Assembly: GCA_942159475.1 (NCBI GenBank)
Contig: OW804100.1
Coordinates: forward strand, 4,982,627-5,046,626
Direction: 5' to 3'
Length of the DNA: 64,000 nucleotides
Source of the DNA: Sthenelais limicola
Lineage: Eukaryota; Annelida; Polychaeta; Phyllodocida; Sigalionidae
The position numbers were made by a program, and so were the translations under genes. The notes beneath the pieces were generated by a model. That model saw only the letters and a list, made by a program, of their open reading frames with translations, made no database searches and was not told the DNA's origin. The number at the start of each line of letters is the position of its first letter. Position 1 is the stretch's first letter. Positions 1 through 11,825 of this stretch are shown here, one piece after another.

Positions 1-70
1 TTTCATCTAAAATTTGGGTTATTTGAGAGGATTGATGAAGTTGAATTGTACATTTTCTGCGACTTCACCC
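1..70 (-). repeat. REP-A fragment, cut by window start
   Basis: One terminal part of the REP-A family, ending in the typical GAATTGTACATTTTCTG segment. I define REP-A plus orientation as starting GGGTCAG and reading through CCTCTCAAATAACCC; the far end is GCCAATTGTACATTTTCTG then CTGACCC. The two ends are inverted repeats of roughly 28 bp. Three subtypes (A, B, C) differ in the middle. No coding capacity, so it is a MITE-like non-autonomous element. Confidence 0.7.
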
Positions 71-442
71 AGATAATGAATGGAACGAACGACTGATCTG
101 AGTGAACCCACAATTGCCCATCCTAGTACATAACGGGGGTTACTTAATATCTAGATTATATCATGACAAAATCTGACGATAATAAACTTTAACGAATCTC
201 TCTGGTCGTCAACCTGCTCTAGGCTCTAGATGTAAACCACATGCGTGCCTTGTTGTATTGTGTAAACTTACACTTAGTTAAACTGGCTGAGAAACAACGC
301 CTCCTTTCACTGGCTCGCTTCACTAAAACACCCCGGGGTATCCACTCTAAATGTTCACCTCTCTTGTTTAAATCTCCCAAATCTTACACCGAAAGCGCCC
401 TTCTATAGACATTCCTCGGATAAATCGATGTGAATAGTTTAT
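71..442. other. AT-rich DNA, nothing recognised
   Basis: No long ORF, repeat family or RNA motif was recognised. Confidence 0.5.
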
Positions 443-446
443 TACA

Positions 447-665
447 CACTCTAGATCCAAACCTCAGATGAGATAAGAATGGTATATCAGTGATTGGACG
501 CCTACTTCGCTAATTAGTTTTCTGGCCTATGACCCGTCGTTTTAATGGGAATATAATGGCATTCTGAGGTCTTGATGGAATTATGGCTCTTTGCGGTTTG
601 AAGCGAGAGGCGAGAGGCTTTCCCTTCGTGTGAAGGGACTCTCTCAGCTCTGGGCCTATAGACTG
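447..665 (-). repeat. REP-B copy with TACA target duplication
   Basis: REP-B plus orientation starts CAGTCTAGGCCCAAA and ends GGGTTTGGACCTAGAGTG. This copy is reversed and near full length. It is flanked by TACA on both sides (443-446 and 666-669), which reads as a 4-bp target-site duplication. Confidence 0.8.
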
Positions 666-669
666 TACA

Positions 670-1256
670 CACATTGAATAAAACATTTATAACGACAATA
701 TTAGCTAAATAATTATCTCGGCCAAGACTGCCTGGTCACTCCTGTGAAAGGGAATCTCTACATTCTAGGATATCATTTACTGAATAAAAGTTGTATAATA
801 ATAATAATTCATTAGTGACAATATTCTGCATTACTCTCACCCCTGACTCGTTACCATTACCTGTATAACCTTAACTGCTACACCTCTCGTTATGTGCCAC
901 ATTCTCACTGTAATTAACCATCCAACCATTTACCGAAAATAGGTGATTATTATTCTTTTAGTTTACTATTCTACTAGTTTACTCGAAACACAGGTCAAGT
1001 TAAAAAAAGGAACTCTTCAGAAGGGCTGACACCAGTCAGAGATGATCTACCAATTGTAATTTACCATCAGCAATAAATCATTTTTGGATTGAATTGAATT
1101 TTGCTCCGGAGACACAATCAAAGAGGGAATGTGCCTAGAGCTTGAGCCTAGGAAAAAAGATGATGAAAAGCGGAAGGTGCGATGAGGGGAAGCTAGTGGG
1201 TGAATGTGCATCAACGGTTTAGGGAAGTGTAGCCAAGAAGTATTCCTCCAGTTGAT
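670..1256. other. AT-rich DNA, nothing recognised
   Basis: Only short random ORFs; no repeat family identified. Confidence 0.5.
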
Positions 1257-1482
1257 GGGTGAAAAATGTACAATACACCTTCGCCAATCCTCTCAAATAA
1301 CCCAAATTTAAGACGAAAATAAAGTTCAAAATACAGTTCAACCTAACCAAACAGATTGCTAGAATCAATGCAATGCAGAATATACTCGAATTTACCTAGT
1401 ATTGGCTAAATTGCAGCCTAATTTAGCAGAATTTACTAAATGTGTACAGCTGCCAATTGTACATTTTCTGACAATCTGAGCC
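1257..1482 (+). repeat. REP-A copy, subtype A
   Basis: Both ends are recognisable although slightly mutated (GGGTGAAAA at the left, CTGAGCC at the right). The middle contains the subtype A marker GATTGCTAGAATCAATGCAA. Confidence 0.85.
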
Positions 1483-2249
1483 ATGTATAGCTGGTCTCGG
1501 GTGACAGTGAATAAACAGTGTAAAGTGATTGTGGATGGCAACCACTAGCCCCACCACTAGACCACCACCACCACCTCCACCACCAGCTCACAATCCTATC
1601 AACTCAGATTAGCGCCAGTGGCGTGGGACAGTAGACCTCGAATAACAATCATCAGAGCGGGAGCACTGCTGCCCTATGCACATATTTTGCACTGCTTTCA
1701 GAAATACAGTGGAACCTCACATAAAGACCACCTCATTATAGAGACCACCCCTCTATTAAGACCAGTTTTCCCAGCCCCGAATTATTTCCTCTTATTAGAT
1801 TTAGAGCCTGTCAAGAACCCTCGTGTGCATCCCCGCAATGGTCCAGGGAGTTAGAAATAGGAGTCAATTATGTATGCGCTAAAATCTCTTGACTATACTT
1901 TAGATTTTTTTTAATTAATCACGTTTTTTTGCAAAGATGTTCATCATGCACCTGGCGATATATGAGTCTAAAGTCATCAAAGAGTAAACAAATATAATTA
2001 TGAATAAATACATGAGAAAAAAAAGAGTTTACTCTTAATTAGTGTCATCAGGAAGGTGGAAGAGGATCATGAAGTGAGAGATGGGGAATTTACCTCATCA
2101 CTGTAAATATATGTATTAACTATCATTTCCTTGAATGCTTAGAACAGCGATGACCAGTACAAGTTGCGTCCACACATAATGCGATAATGTCTGATACACA
2201 AGGAGAAGTTATATGATATTATTCATGCGCGTTATCTATAAAAATGGGT
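1483..2249. other. non-coding DNA with a short CAC-rich run
   Basis: Holds a CCA/CAC-rich run near 1550-1590. The 78-codon ORF at 1618-1854 has no recognisable domain or codon signal and is treated as chance. Confidence 0.4.
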
Positions 2250-2338
2250 GCACCCCCAACCCCCCAACTAGCACACCCCCACCCCCACCCCCCACCCGCC
2301 AACCCCCAACCCCCAACCCCCAACCCCCAACCCCCCTG
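2250..2338. repeat. C-rich (AACCCCC)n tract
   Basis: Irregular runs of five C separated by AA or CA. The complementary strand is G-rich and could form quadruplexes. The ORFs that cross it on both strands are low-complexity artefacts. Confidence 0.8.
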
Positions 2339-2339
2339 G

Positions 2340-2850
2340 TCCTGGGTATGACCATAAAGTGCCTTTCTGTCTCTTTTTCTGTCTGTCTCTCCCTTCTTCT
2401 CTATCTCTATTTCCTGGGTATGATCATGAACTGCCTCCCTCTCACCTCTCCCGCCCTTGTCAGATATAACCATATTAAACGTGTTGATAAGGGTTTAAAG
2501 CAACCAATCTCACTCACTCACTCCCTCTCAGCTCTCCCGCCCTTGATATAACCATATTAAACGTGTTGATAAGGGCGTAAAGCAACCAATCTCACTCACT
2601 CACTCCCTCTCAGCTCTCCCGCCCTTGATATAACCATATTAAACGTGTTGATAAGGGCGTAAAGCAACCAATCTCACTCACTCACTCCCTCTCAGCTCTC
2701 CCGCCCTTGATATAACCATATTAAATGTGTTGATAAGGGCGTAAAGCAACCAATCTCACTCACTCACTCCCTCTCAGCTCACCTGCCCTTGATATAACCA
2801 TATTAAACATGTTGATAAGGGCGTAAAGCAACCAATCTCACTCACTCACT
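2340..2850 (+). repeat. REP-E copy with five 82-bp tandem tail units
   Basis: A pyrimidine-rich body (CTGTCTCTC, CTTCTTCTCTATC) leads into a block containing ATAACCATATTAAACGTG. That block repeats with a period of 82 bp, starting at 2466, 2548, 2630, 2712 and 2794. Single or double copies of the block occur in reverse at 27437-27628 and 45893-46062, so the array is an expansion of the end of a dispersed repeat. Confidence 0.85.
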
Positions 2851-2896
2851 CCTCCAATCCCCCTTCTTCCACGACCCTAACTCTGGAGCCTCCTCC

Positions 2897-3103
2897 GTCC
2901 TGTCCCCCCGTCCTGTCCCCCCGTCCTGTCCCCCCGTCCTGTCCCCCCGTCCTGTCCCCCGTCCTGTCCCCCGTCCTGTCCCCCGTCCTGTCCCCCGTCC
3001 TGTCCCCCGTCCTGTCTCCCGCCCTGTCCCCCGTCCTGTCCCCCGTCCTGTCCCCCGTCCTGTCTCCCGCCCTGTCCCCCGTCCTGTCCCCCGTCCTGTC
3101 CCA
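2897..3103. repeat. 11-12 bp CCCCCGTCCTGT minisatellite
   Basis: About 18 units of CCCCCGTCCTGT with occasional C-to-T changes and loss of one C after the first few units. The minus-strand ORFs encoding Gly-Arg-Thr or Gln-Asp-Gly-Gly repeats across it are translations of the minisatellite, not genes. Confidence 0.9.
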
Positions 3104-3110
3104 GCCATCT

Positions 3111-5065
3111 CCCGCCGCCTGCAGCCATGCTTTCCCTCTCGGGCAACACGCTCGTTACAGCTGTCACTCACCCTGAGAGGGATCTACCCGCGATACGACC
3201 AAATGTGAACTTTGCCCCCTAATAAAGCCCATCTCCCCTCGCCACTACCACCCTGTCCATTTTACCCCTTTCAATCGTAGTAACCATTGCACAAATGAAC
3301 CAGTTTTTTTCCTGCCATCCTCGCTCTCGTGCCAGCCTGTGTCTGCAGTAAGGCCCTCATCGCATGGAACTGGGTCAGCATGACCTATATAATTCTATGA
3401 TGATTGGGTGGTCTGGAGAAATGCCCCACGGCTTGCCTTGGCAGTGGAGAGTAGGTGGAGAGACATGCATCTCCTTCTCCTCAACTTGTGGCAGCAGCAG
3501 ACACTACTACTATGTGATCTGTGTAGAGCTGGAGGAGTGTGTTGTTGATCTACCTCTAAGGTGTCCAGTCATACAGGGTTTGCTGCCTCCCACAGATCCC
3601 ATCTCTCTCTGTATGATACCAACTTATTGTATGTACCTTCAGTTATTGGTGACATCGCGCGTTTCCAAGGTGATCAGACGCTAGGGGAGGAGAAGAAGGC
3701 TGGTCGGGCAAGCACCAAGGGGAGAAGACACCCCCTACTCTCGCCACTTACCTCACTGAAACTCCCGGGCAGCAAATTAACACTACGCGCTTCATCGAAC
3801 TCTCAACCCTGTCTAAGTGGATTGGATCACCTCTGCTCTAATCAACGCCCAGATATTACTATAGGGAGATACACGGATCCACTGGTGGGATAAAACCATT
3901 TCATTATCATATATACGTCAGCATTGTATTATTGGCTGGAGGGCTTGTGTCGAGCAGGAGGAGGAGTACCAGGTATATGTGTGAGATCCCGCTCATAGAT
4001 TCATAAGTACGATTCCTACGATTGCAGGATCCGGGAGAGTGACTTTACCTTCAGCCATGTATCATCCTTAGCGCTGGATGCAAGGCTCGGGGTGTAAAGC
4101 TAACGCCACCAGATCATTAAGTGATTATTAGATCATCCTCTGGACGCGATTAAATCACGGATGCGCTGTGGATGTATGTATTAGCAGGGAATCGTTGGAC
4201 TGACGCTCGGATATATATACTATAACTTATAAGTGACATTTACATGGTCCTTGTATTTATATGATTTAACCACTGGATTTAAAAATCAAGAATAGGTATT
4301 TTATACATTGCAGTGACAGAACCCCAGATCCTGATTTCTTAAAAGCACATCGCAAAGCCGTGCATGAATGATAAAACATCCCAATTCTGACAACACTTCA
4401 TCATCTGGACAATTGTAATAATTTATGAGATTACCGTTATAGGTTCATGACAATTAAAGGTCGGGGGATGGACAGAGCTACAGCTACAAGTCTTACTTGT
4501 GGATTAGCATAACCTCATTCTTACACCCACCCCCGGAGTAAAGGTCCTTTTACTGCATGCCTTCTCCACAACACCAGTAGTACAATCATAACCCTGCTGT
4601 GTGCTCTTTAGCTCTCTTTGACGGCGGCCCTGGGGTTCATTCAGTCAAGGAGAACAACACTGTACCCACCACCACCGGACGGTTGAGGAGTGGATGTGCT
4701 CACTTGTGCTCACCTAGGCGGAATCACTCACCAGCCACTCACAGCTACTCACCAACTTGGTCACTTCAACTCCTTTATTTTACTCCACTACGTGCTCTTC
4801 ATCCAGCACACACTCACGCTCTCCCGTGTTGTGTGTTGTTGTCTGTCTATGGGATAATCACTGAGAACACGACCAGGAGAGAAAACTGCTGATTTATTTT
4901 TAGCCTCCTTCATTAACCGTGCATTGCATCCTGAGAGAGAATTGACAAACATGAAGGCAGTAAAATAGGAACGTACTCAGAGGAACTTAACAGATTTACC
5001 GTATGGTATGTACTAAGGGCGTTTTTTATTTCAGTTATGATAGTATAGTAGTTTAGAGGGGTTGG
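3111..5065. other. 2-kb stretch without recognised genes
   Basis: ORFs of 106, 110 and 97 codons (3364-3684, 3561-3893, 4599-4892) show no domain, signal peptide or family resemblance. An untranslated or intronic role cannot be excluded. Confidence 0.4.
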
Positions 5066-5071
5066 CTTTAT

Positions 5072-5309
5072 GGGTCAGACTTTCAGAAAATGTACAATTC
5101 ACCTTCACCAATCCTCTAGCTCAGATAAGCCAAATTTCAGACAAAAATAAAGTTCAAAATACAGTTCAAGCTAACCAAACAGATTGCTAGAATCAATGCA
5201 ATGCCGAATATACTCGAATTTACCTTTTATTGACCAAATTGCAGCCTAATATAGCAGACTTTACTAAATGTGTACAGCTGCCAATTGTACATTTTCTGAA
5301 AATCTTACT
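5072..5309 (+). repeat. REP-A copy, subtype A
   Basis: Full length with a degraded right end (AATCTTACT). It lies between two copies of CTTTAT (5066-5071 and 5310-5315), one of the few REP-A copies with a visible flanking direct repeat. Confidence 0.85.
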
Positions 5310-5484
5310 CTTTATGCAAGCTGGCATCATGGCAGAGTTTAATAGCGAGTGAATCACTCACTCCTTCACCCAACAGACTGCATGCGACTTCCCCTTGAAT
5401 AAATACCCAACACTCGGGGTCGGAACCCCGCCCTCCCCCCCCCCCCCCCCCTTTGGTTTTCCATTCCAGGGAGCAGATTTGACC

Positions 5485-5676
5485 CAGTCTAGGCCCAAAG
5501 TTGAGAGAGTCCCTTCAAACGGAGGGAAAACCTCTCGCCTCAAACCGCAAAGTGCCATTATAATCCCATTAAGACCTCACCAAGTCATCATATTTCCATT
5601 AGACCGCCTAGGCCAGGATACCGATTAGCGCAGTAGGCGTCCAATCACTGACATCTGATCTGAGGGACCTGGACTG
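5485..5676 (+). repeat. REP-B copy
   Basis: Starts CAGTCTAGGCCCAAAG and ends GGACCTGGACTG. Flanks do not show a clean duplication. A C18-type tract precedes it at about 5435-5452. Confidence 0.8.
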
Positions 5677-5854
5677 TATCACTATCTTCGCATTTTTGAC
5701 CAAAAGCTTGTGTGAATTCCTCCTACCAATGCCACATGTGCCACCTCTGGACTCATAACCTTCCTTCATACGCAGTTGATATTTATCCAATAGCTTCCAA
5801 TCAGTCTAGTTTAAATGACTTCCACATAGATGGTGGTGGTGGTGTAGTTTAGTG

Positions 5855-5952
5855 GGGGTGGGGGGTGGGCGGCGGGAGGGGGGGGGGGCGGCGGGAGGGG
5901 GGGGGGGCGGCGGGAGGGGGGGGGGGCGGGAGGGGAGGGGGGGGGGGGGGGT
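5855..5952 (+). repeat. G-rich quadruplex-prone tract
   Basis: Repeated GGCGGGAGGGGG runs on the plus strand. The glycine-rich ORF across it is a composition artefact. Confidence 0.85.
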
Positions 5953-7163
5953 GAAAGGAGGCTTATGTCCAGCCCCACTTGCGACACTTCTCTGGTTGGT
6001 CAGCCCCAGGCAGGTTGATGTAAGACCCTTGGCGTACTAAATGACTGAAGAAATGATGAGATGAGCCAAAAAGTTTTTTTTCGTTTAGATGGTATACGGT
6101 TCCACACAGAATTCTGAACGTTAATGGTAAGATGGTAAGTGCCCCCCCCCCCCCCCTACCTCCCACCCTCTGGGGCGGCATGAGTACGGGATGAACCCCG
6201 GCCCGTCTCAGCACATCTCAGCACATCTCACAGAACACTGCTTGGTCGTTACATAAGCGTCTCCCCCAATAAATAAACCATGCGCCGCGTCCCTGGACAC
6301 AAGTGACAAATTCACTGCACCTGGGCGAGATGGCATCCCACCCAGCAGGCCATGTCCACTACTTCAGTTCTAGCTTGGAGTAATAATTCCTCTTTCTCTA
6401 GCTAGCCTCTAGCTACTTCTAATCTTATATGATTCCCTGCGGTACGGTATGAATGCCTGAATCCTGGGCATCATGATGATCATCCTGATCAATTAGTGGC
6501 CGACATTGAGGGGCTGCTGTTGTTAAACACAAAAGGCCGACATTGAGGTTATTAATCCGTGCAATCACTGCTTAGGTGGTTTATACATAGATTTCACATG
6601 ACGTCACCCAGTAGGCTGGGGTATCACAGTGGCCGCCATCTCTCGGGTCAAGGCTACCATTGCCGTCTACGGCGCGGTTATCAAAACAAAGTTGATAAAC
6701 CTCACAAGAGTAGATACTTGGGTAATACTACACTAAAGGCAGATTATCTAACCTATTATGAAGGTATTGTTGAGGCAGATTAAAACTGGTAAAGGTTAAA
6801 ACAGCCAGAAAACGGTATTTTCAAGTATCGCAGCATACATAGGCATCTAACTGGACCCCAGACATGGCGAGGGCCGTGACGTCAGTGAAATCTATGTATA
6901 GCGCCAGTACTCTTCACGGCAGTGATATATAAAGGGTATATATCATTGCATTGTGCGCATATAATTAAGTTAGATACGAGCATTAGCAGTATTAAAGTGA
7001 CACTTGTGGGGGCGGGGGAGGGGGGGGGGGGGGGCGCTTGGGAATCATGTTAGAGACCATTCTAAGAGATATATCTTTGATATAACCTTAGTAGTAAAAT
7101 ACATTACTAAGATATAACTGAAGGAATCACCGTAAACTTAAAAGGTGTAGGAATTAGTACTAG
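5953..7163. other. non-coding DNA with C and G homopolymers
   Basis: Contains a C tract at about 6141-6155 and a G tract at about 7015-7034. The 74-codon ORF at 6559-6783 has no recognisable features. Confidence 0.4.
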
Positions 7164-7220
7164 CTTGGCAGTAAACATCAAAGCCCGCTACGGTTAACCC
7201 TATGGGGCGCCGCTGCCTAC
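7164..7220 (+). repeat. REP-C core, degraded arms
   Basis: Keeps the REP-C loop (GCAGTAAACATCAAAGC, GGTTAACCCTATGG, GCGCCGCTGCC) but the outer ACTCTAT arms are lost. Confidence 0.65.
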
Positions 7221-7501
7221 ACTAACAGGACTCTAATATGTCAGTAATTGAGAATATGGTCTATTGTTTCCGCCTTGTGGCTTGAACATAGGTTTTGTAT
7301 TTCCCCATGATCGACCTATTAATCTATTTCTAGTCCTTGTTTTCAATGTGAATAAAAAGAAGGTATCAATTTGCATTTTTTTGTGGGCAATTGTTATGGA
7401 TCCTGAAATATAATATAGCATTAGCGATAAGGAACGGCAATCTAAGTAGGCCTATAGGCCTCACGTGCAGTGCAGCGGGCCCTTTCTATCATGGGTCTAT
7501 G

Positions 7502-7766
7502 AGTCAAGTTTTCAGAAAATGTACAATTCACCTTCACCAATCCCCTCAAATAACCCAAATTAAAGACTAAAATCAGGTTCAAAATACAGTTCAACATAAC
7601 CAGACAGATTTATTGAATTATGGCACATAACCAGACAGATTTAATGAATGAATACAATACAGAATATACTCAGATATACTCCGTATTTACCATTTTTCTC
7701 TCTAATTTAGCAGAATTTGAGAGATGCGTAGTACTGTAGATTGTGCATTATCTAAAAATCTGACCC
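7502..7766 (+). repeat. REP-A copy, subtype B
   Basis: Subtype B markers CATAACCAGACAGATTTA and GTAGATTGTGCATTATC. An internal 27-bp segment around the ACCAGACAGATTTA motif is partly duplicated. Confidence 0.8.
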
Positions 7767-8550
7767 CTATGGCTATGCTCGTAGCAATGCAGGATCATAA
7801 TTACCATTTTCCTTATTTTTGTAGACATTTAATTGTATTCGCCCCAATGAGGAGACATTACGTAATTCATTCAACTAACCCTAACCACGATATTCTCCTT
7901 TATATTATAGGCCAACTTTGACCTAACCTTTTTTTTATTATTAGGCCAAATAAAAAATAGGTGTGTTTCCGATAACCCCCTGCTACCTAAAACAATTTGG
8001 CTTGACCTAATTTGTTTCGGTGATTTTTGTTTGCAAAAAAAACTAATAAAAGCAGGAAAACAAGTCTTCCAATCACCAGAAATACTTATAATAAAATTTC
8101 TTTTATTTAAAACAACGTATTGTTACGAAAAAGACAATTGTATCAGTTCCTGGAAGGTGGTTTCCTTAAAGAAAAGAAGGGTACCATCCTCTCCTATATA
8201 GTTTTCAGCTACTATATGAATCAGAAATACAACTATTTTCCTCTGGCCGTAGAGACTAGATAGAAAAGGGCATAAGGTCCTAGGAATATCATGGAATTAT
8301 TATCAGATTTGTCTCGAATTAATTAGGAATTAATATACTGTATAATCAATCAAAAGGAAGCTTATGCAGATATTAGGTGAATAAGAAGTGATACTTGTTA
8401 TAATGGATCCTTGACCAGGTTGAAGAGTATTTTGTCCATACATGTGCAGGGAAAACACATATAAACAGCTCTAACTTGGCAAACATTAAATTGGACTTTA
8501 AACTCTTGCAACATTTCAAATGCAGGAGTTTCTAATTTTGTTGTGCCAAC
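7767..8550. other. AT-rich DNA, nothing recognised
   Basis: ORFs of 65 and 69 codons only, without identifiable domains. Confidence 0.4.
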
Positions 8551-8572
8551 TACACTCTGTTTGAGACCTATA

Positions 8573-8663
8573 CACTCTGTTTGAGACCTACTTAGAGTAA
8601 ATATCAAAGCGACCCAATGGTAACCCTACGGCGAGCCGCTCCAAGTGGATCTCAAATAGAGTG
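8573..8663 (+). repeat. REP-C hairpin, 91 bp
   Basis: CACTCTGTTTGAGA at the left pairs with TCTCAAATAGAGTG at the right, and the element sits between TA dinucleotides. The loop diverges but keeps the GTAA, ATCAAAGC and GGTAACCCTA pattern. About 20 bp of the left arm (CACTCTGTTTGAGACCTA) is duplicated just upstream at 8553-8570. Confidence 0.75.
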
Positions 8664-8795
8664 TAGAGCTGTCGAGCAGTTCTACCTTGGAGTAATGGAA
8701 GGGGAATCTCATGAGCCTTGACACATGCGGCCACACAGGCACATCTTGGTACATTCCATCTCTCCATGTCTCCTCCACAATGGGTCATACTAGCT

Positions 8796-9030
8796 GGGTC
8801 AGATTGTCAGAAAATGTACAAATGGCAGCTCTACACATTTAGGATATTCTCCTAAATTAGGCTGAAAAATGAGGAATACCAGATATATCTGAGTATATTT
8901 GGTATCACATTGATTTAAAGTATCAGTTCTGTTATATTAAACTGCATTTTAAAGCTCATTTTTTTCTTAAATGTGGGCTATTTGAGAGGATTGGTGAAGG
9001 TGAATTGTACATGTTCTGAAGATCTGCCCC
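8796..9030 (-). repeat. REP-A copy, subtype C
   Basis: Subtype C markers TATCAGTTCTGTTATATT and GAAGAATACCAG-like middle. Right end mutated to CTGCCCC. Confidence 0.85.
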
Positions 9031-9315
9031 AGGAAGAGTGATAGTAGTAGTAGTTGTAGCATAAGGTAACATGATCTAGACGCCTCACACATGTAACGAG
9101 TTATTCCCACCAACCTGTTTACTACCCATACAACAAGAGTGGCTCGATCTGCTGGCACCAGTTAACAGCAGATTGTTTCACTCGTCCTTACAAACCACCA
9201 CAAACTGTCATAACCAATTCCACCGGGGAATCAAATTCCGCATTGTTGTTCTCCATTGTTTAGCCACATTACGTGATATTTGGCAATAGTTAATGATAAC
9301 TTGACAGCGATATCA

Positions 9316-9540
9316 GGGTCAGATTTTCAGAAAAGTGCACAATTCACCTTCGCCAATTCTCTCAAATAATCCAAATTTCAGACAAACGTAGAGTTCAGAA
9401 TATAGTTCAAAACAACCAAACAGATTGCAATGCCGAATATACACGAATACCTAGTATTGGCCAAATTGCAGCCTAAAATTTAGCAGAATTTACTAAATAT
9501 GTACAGCTGCCAATTGTACATTTTCTAAAAAATCTGACCC
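9316..9540 (+). repeat. REP-A copy, subtype A
   Basis: Both ends intact (GGGTCAGATTTTCAG and AATCTGACCC). A small deletion removes part of the TAGAATCAATG segment. Confidence 0.85.
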
Positions 9541-9707
9541 ATGATGTGTTTTACCTGATAGCAGACTGACACCTTATACTGTAGTCGTGGGTTACCTCTC
9601 TGGTCCGACAGTTGAAACCCTCACAGCCTTGTTAATAACGCAGTAAACACCTCACATTCCCATGTATAAAGCATATAAATGGGTTCATGTATTTGTTATA
9701 ATTTCAG

Positions 9708-10126
9708 GTTGAATAAAGACTAGGACTCGCCCATAATGGTTTATTGTGACGACAGTCACTATAGCTGCTGCTCACATACTAGGGATATTACCACAATGCA
9801 GAGGAAGGACTCTATGAACAAATCCTGCCATAAGTGCGGCACCAACAACTCCTCCCCCCAGCCATGTTCCCATGCTCATAGCACTTATTCTGGAGTGTTA
9901 CATCGACCATCGCCCTCCCCCCTGGAACACTCTACAACATCTCCCACCACCATGGAGCATTCAACCAATCTACACTGCTCTCAACCTCCTCCTGTGAGGA
10001 CATGTAGAGTAGATTACAGTTACCAAGGAAACAAATACCTGCAGGGCATGCCGGGAGCAGTGCTTGGAGGACTCCTACTGGTCACCATGGTAACAATAGT
10101 CTCCGGACTCACTCCTTCCCCTGGAG
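9708..10126 (+). CDS. Putative host exon encoding a cysteine-rich tail and one membrane helix (partial gene)
   Basis: I read this as a 5' coding exon. The ATG at 9736 opens 130 codons plus one base, then meets a strong donor, GGAG followed by GTAAGT at 10127. A possible acceptor, ATAATTTCAG, ends at 9707, so the exon may carry 28 nt of leader. The peptide starts MVYCDDSHYSCC, has several Cys/His (CHKCG near residue 31), a Ser/Thr/Pro-rich middle, and a hydrophobic segment GAVLGGLLLVTMVTIVSG at about residues 107-124. With no signal peptide before it, a type II (N-in) topology is likely, with the rest of the protein on exons I cannot locate. The family is not recognised. It could also be a chance ORF; the donor, acceptor and helix together favour an exon. 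Downstream sequence shows no matching exon before the next repeats. Confidence 0.45.
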
Positions 10127-11015
10127 GTAAGTGCCCGGATATAAGATTACTATGGCGATAGGATACCTTTTGTTGTCGATTCTCAAGTCTCTTTGTTGTC
10201 CACTTCTTAAATTGTGTGTCGCGTGGCCAGGTTTTGTGACTTATTGATGTGGAGATTGGCTTGCAGCTCGCCGGTACCATACCGATACAAGACGACCTGT
10301 TTCACCATGTGCCCTGAATTGTTGCTTTTGTGATGTGTCTTTGATGATATTTGATGGATGTAGCTTATGCTGACAGGCGGCTCGTACAACTGATAGAGAC
10401 ATTTTTATGCCTCGAGGCTTTTTTGTGAGTTTGCTGACATTAAATGAGTGCTTATCCAATTAATGAAACTTTGAATACGCCGCAGATTATTTCAATGGTA
10501 ATTAAAAAAACCTTTTTTTATTTAACGGCCCGACGTGATATATGGGTGTTTTGTTTTCGAATATTAGCTATTAAATTGAATATCAATTTAAAAAAATGAC
10601 TGAATGTGTCGTAGGTGTACTTGTAAATTGATTGAGTGATTGATTGAGAGAAGCGTTCAATTGAATAATCGTATAATATTTTACGGGTGGGTTGATTAAT
10701 TGATTGACTAATCCTCTATTTGACGGGTGGGGGCGGAACCTGTACTTATAACATGGCATTCGTCTGCCTCGCATCACTCTGCACACATGGAGTTAATTTA
10801 TTCAGGATAGGGCGTGACACTCTTCTCTAATGCATATTAATTAGTGGTCCCACTATCAGTGCATATAGTTCATTATACGGTAGCACTAACTTATTTACAG
10901 ATAAGGTATTACAATGAGTCTGTTATTGTGTTCGGTAATTATGGTAAATATGGTATTTCATATCTATCGAAGGTGAGGTGATCTAGAATATGAAGTGGGC
11001 GTGGTTGAGTGCTTA
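10127..11015. other. putative intron start and AT-rich DNA
   Basis: Begins with the GTAAGT donor of the preceding exon. No further exon or repeat recognised up to REP-D. Confidence 0.35.
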
Positions 11016-11372
11016 CAATAGGGGAGTTGCATGTGCCACTGCGCATGTCTGCAAAAGTGCATCATTGGATGGATTCTGTTGAAATCTGATGTACAAATAT
11101 TTGGCAACATTTTTATAGAAAATTAAGAGAATATTTTCACAAATATCATAGCTTTCATAAATGATCTATGAAAACCAAATGCATGATGGGAAAGATGGGG
11201 AATTGTGCCATGGAAACAACTATAACACATGGATATTGACAATAATTTAAAGCATTGTTAAATATTCCATGCTGGACATGCCATGTTTTCTAGAGATTTT
11301 ATACTGTACCATTAGTCCCATAATTCCTTGCGAATCAAAATTCAAAATGGCGGCTATGCAACTCCCCTATTG
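11016..11372 (+). repeat. REP-D copy, 357 bp
   Basis: Inverted ends CAATAGGGGAGTTGCAT and ATGCAACTCCCCTATTG match over 17 bp. No ORF inside. A second copy lies at 36779-37143 and a terminal scrap at 36605-36625. Confidence 0.85.
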
Positions 11373-11821
11373 TGAGCTGATGAAAACATAATGAGGGTTG
11401 TTTCATTTTGACGGTAACAGTTTAATATGTGAGGCGCATTTGCAGACATATCACGTCGACAATTCATTTGTAAAATCTACCCATCATAATAGTAGGGCAG
11501 TCCATCTCAACTAGTTTATCTTCAGACATTGCCTTTAGTTTAATACCCTTTGTCACATTCATGTACAGCATACAGCACCTAGGCTTGGGAATAATACGCG
11601 CTGCTGTTGAACAATGCAAGTTAACTGCGTTGAAGTGGAGTCAATTTCCCTGGTGTCAGTGTCAAAGTGTCTGACTGACTTATTGGGTTGAGAAGTTGTG
11701 ACAGTTTGTGGCACGCTCACCGCCGCTGGCCTTTGTCTTGTACATGGATTCCTGATCAGCAGCTCCTTTTATGTTTACCGCATTTCCCTGTGTTAGAGCT
11801 CACGTCTACTAGAGGACGAAT
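11373..11821. other. nothing recognised
   Basis: No ORF of note and no match to the window's repeat families. Confidence 0.4.
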
Positions 11822-11825
11822 TAAG

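Noticed and set aside
2466..2850. CRISPR-like array of 82-bp units
   Set aside because: Whole units repeat without unique spacers, and the context is eukaryotic.
2842..3171. Gly-Arg-Thr repeat protein on the minus strand
   Set aside because: It is the translation of an 11-12 bp minisatellite in several frames.
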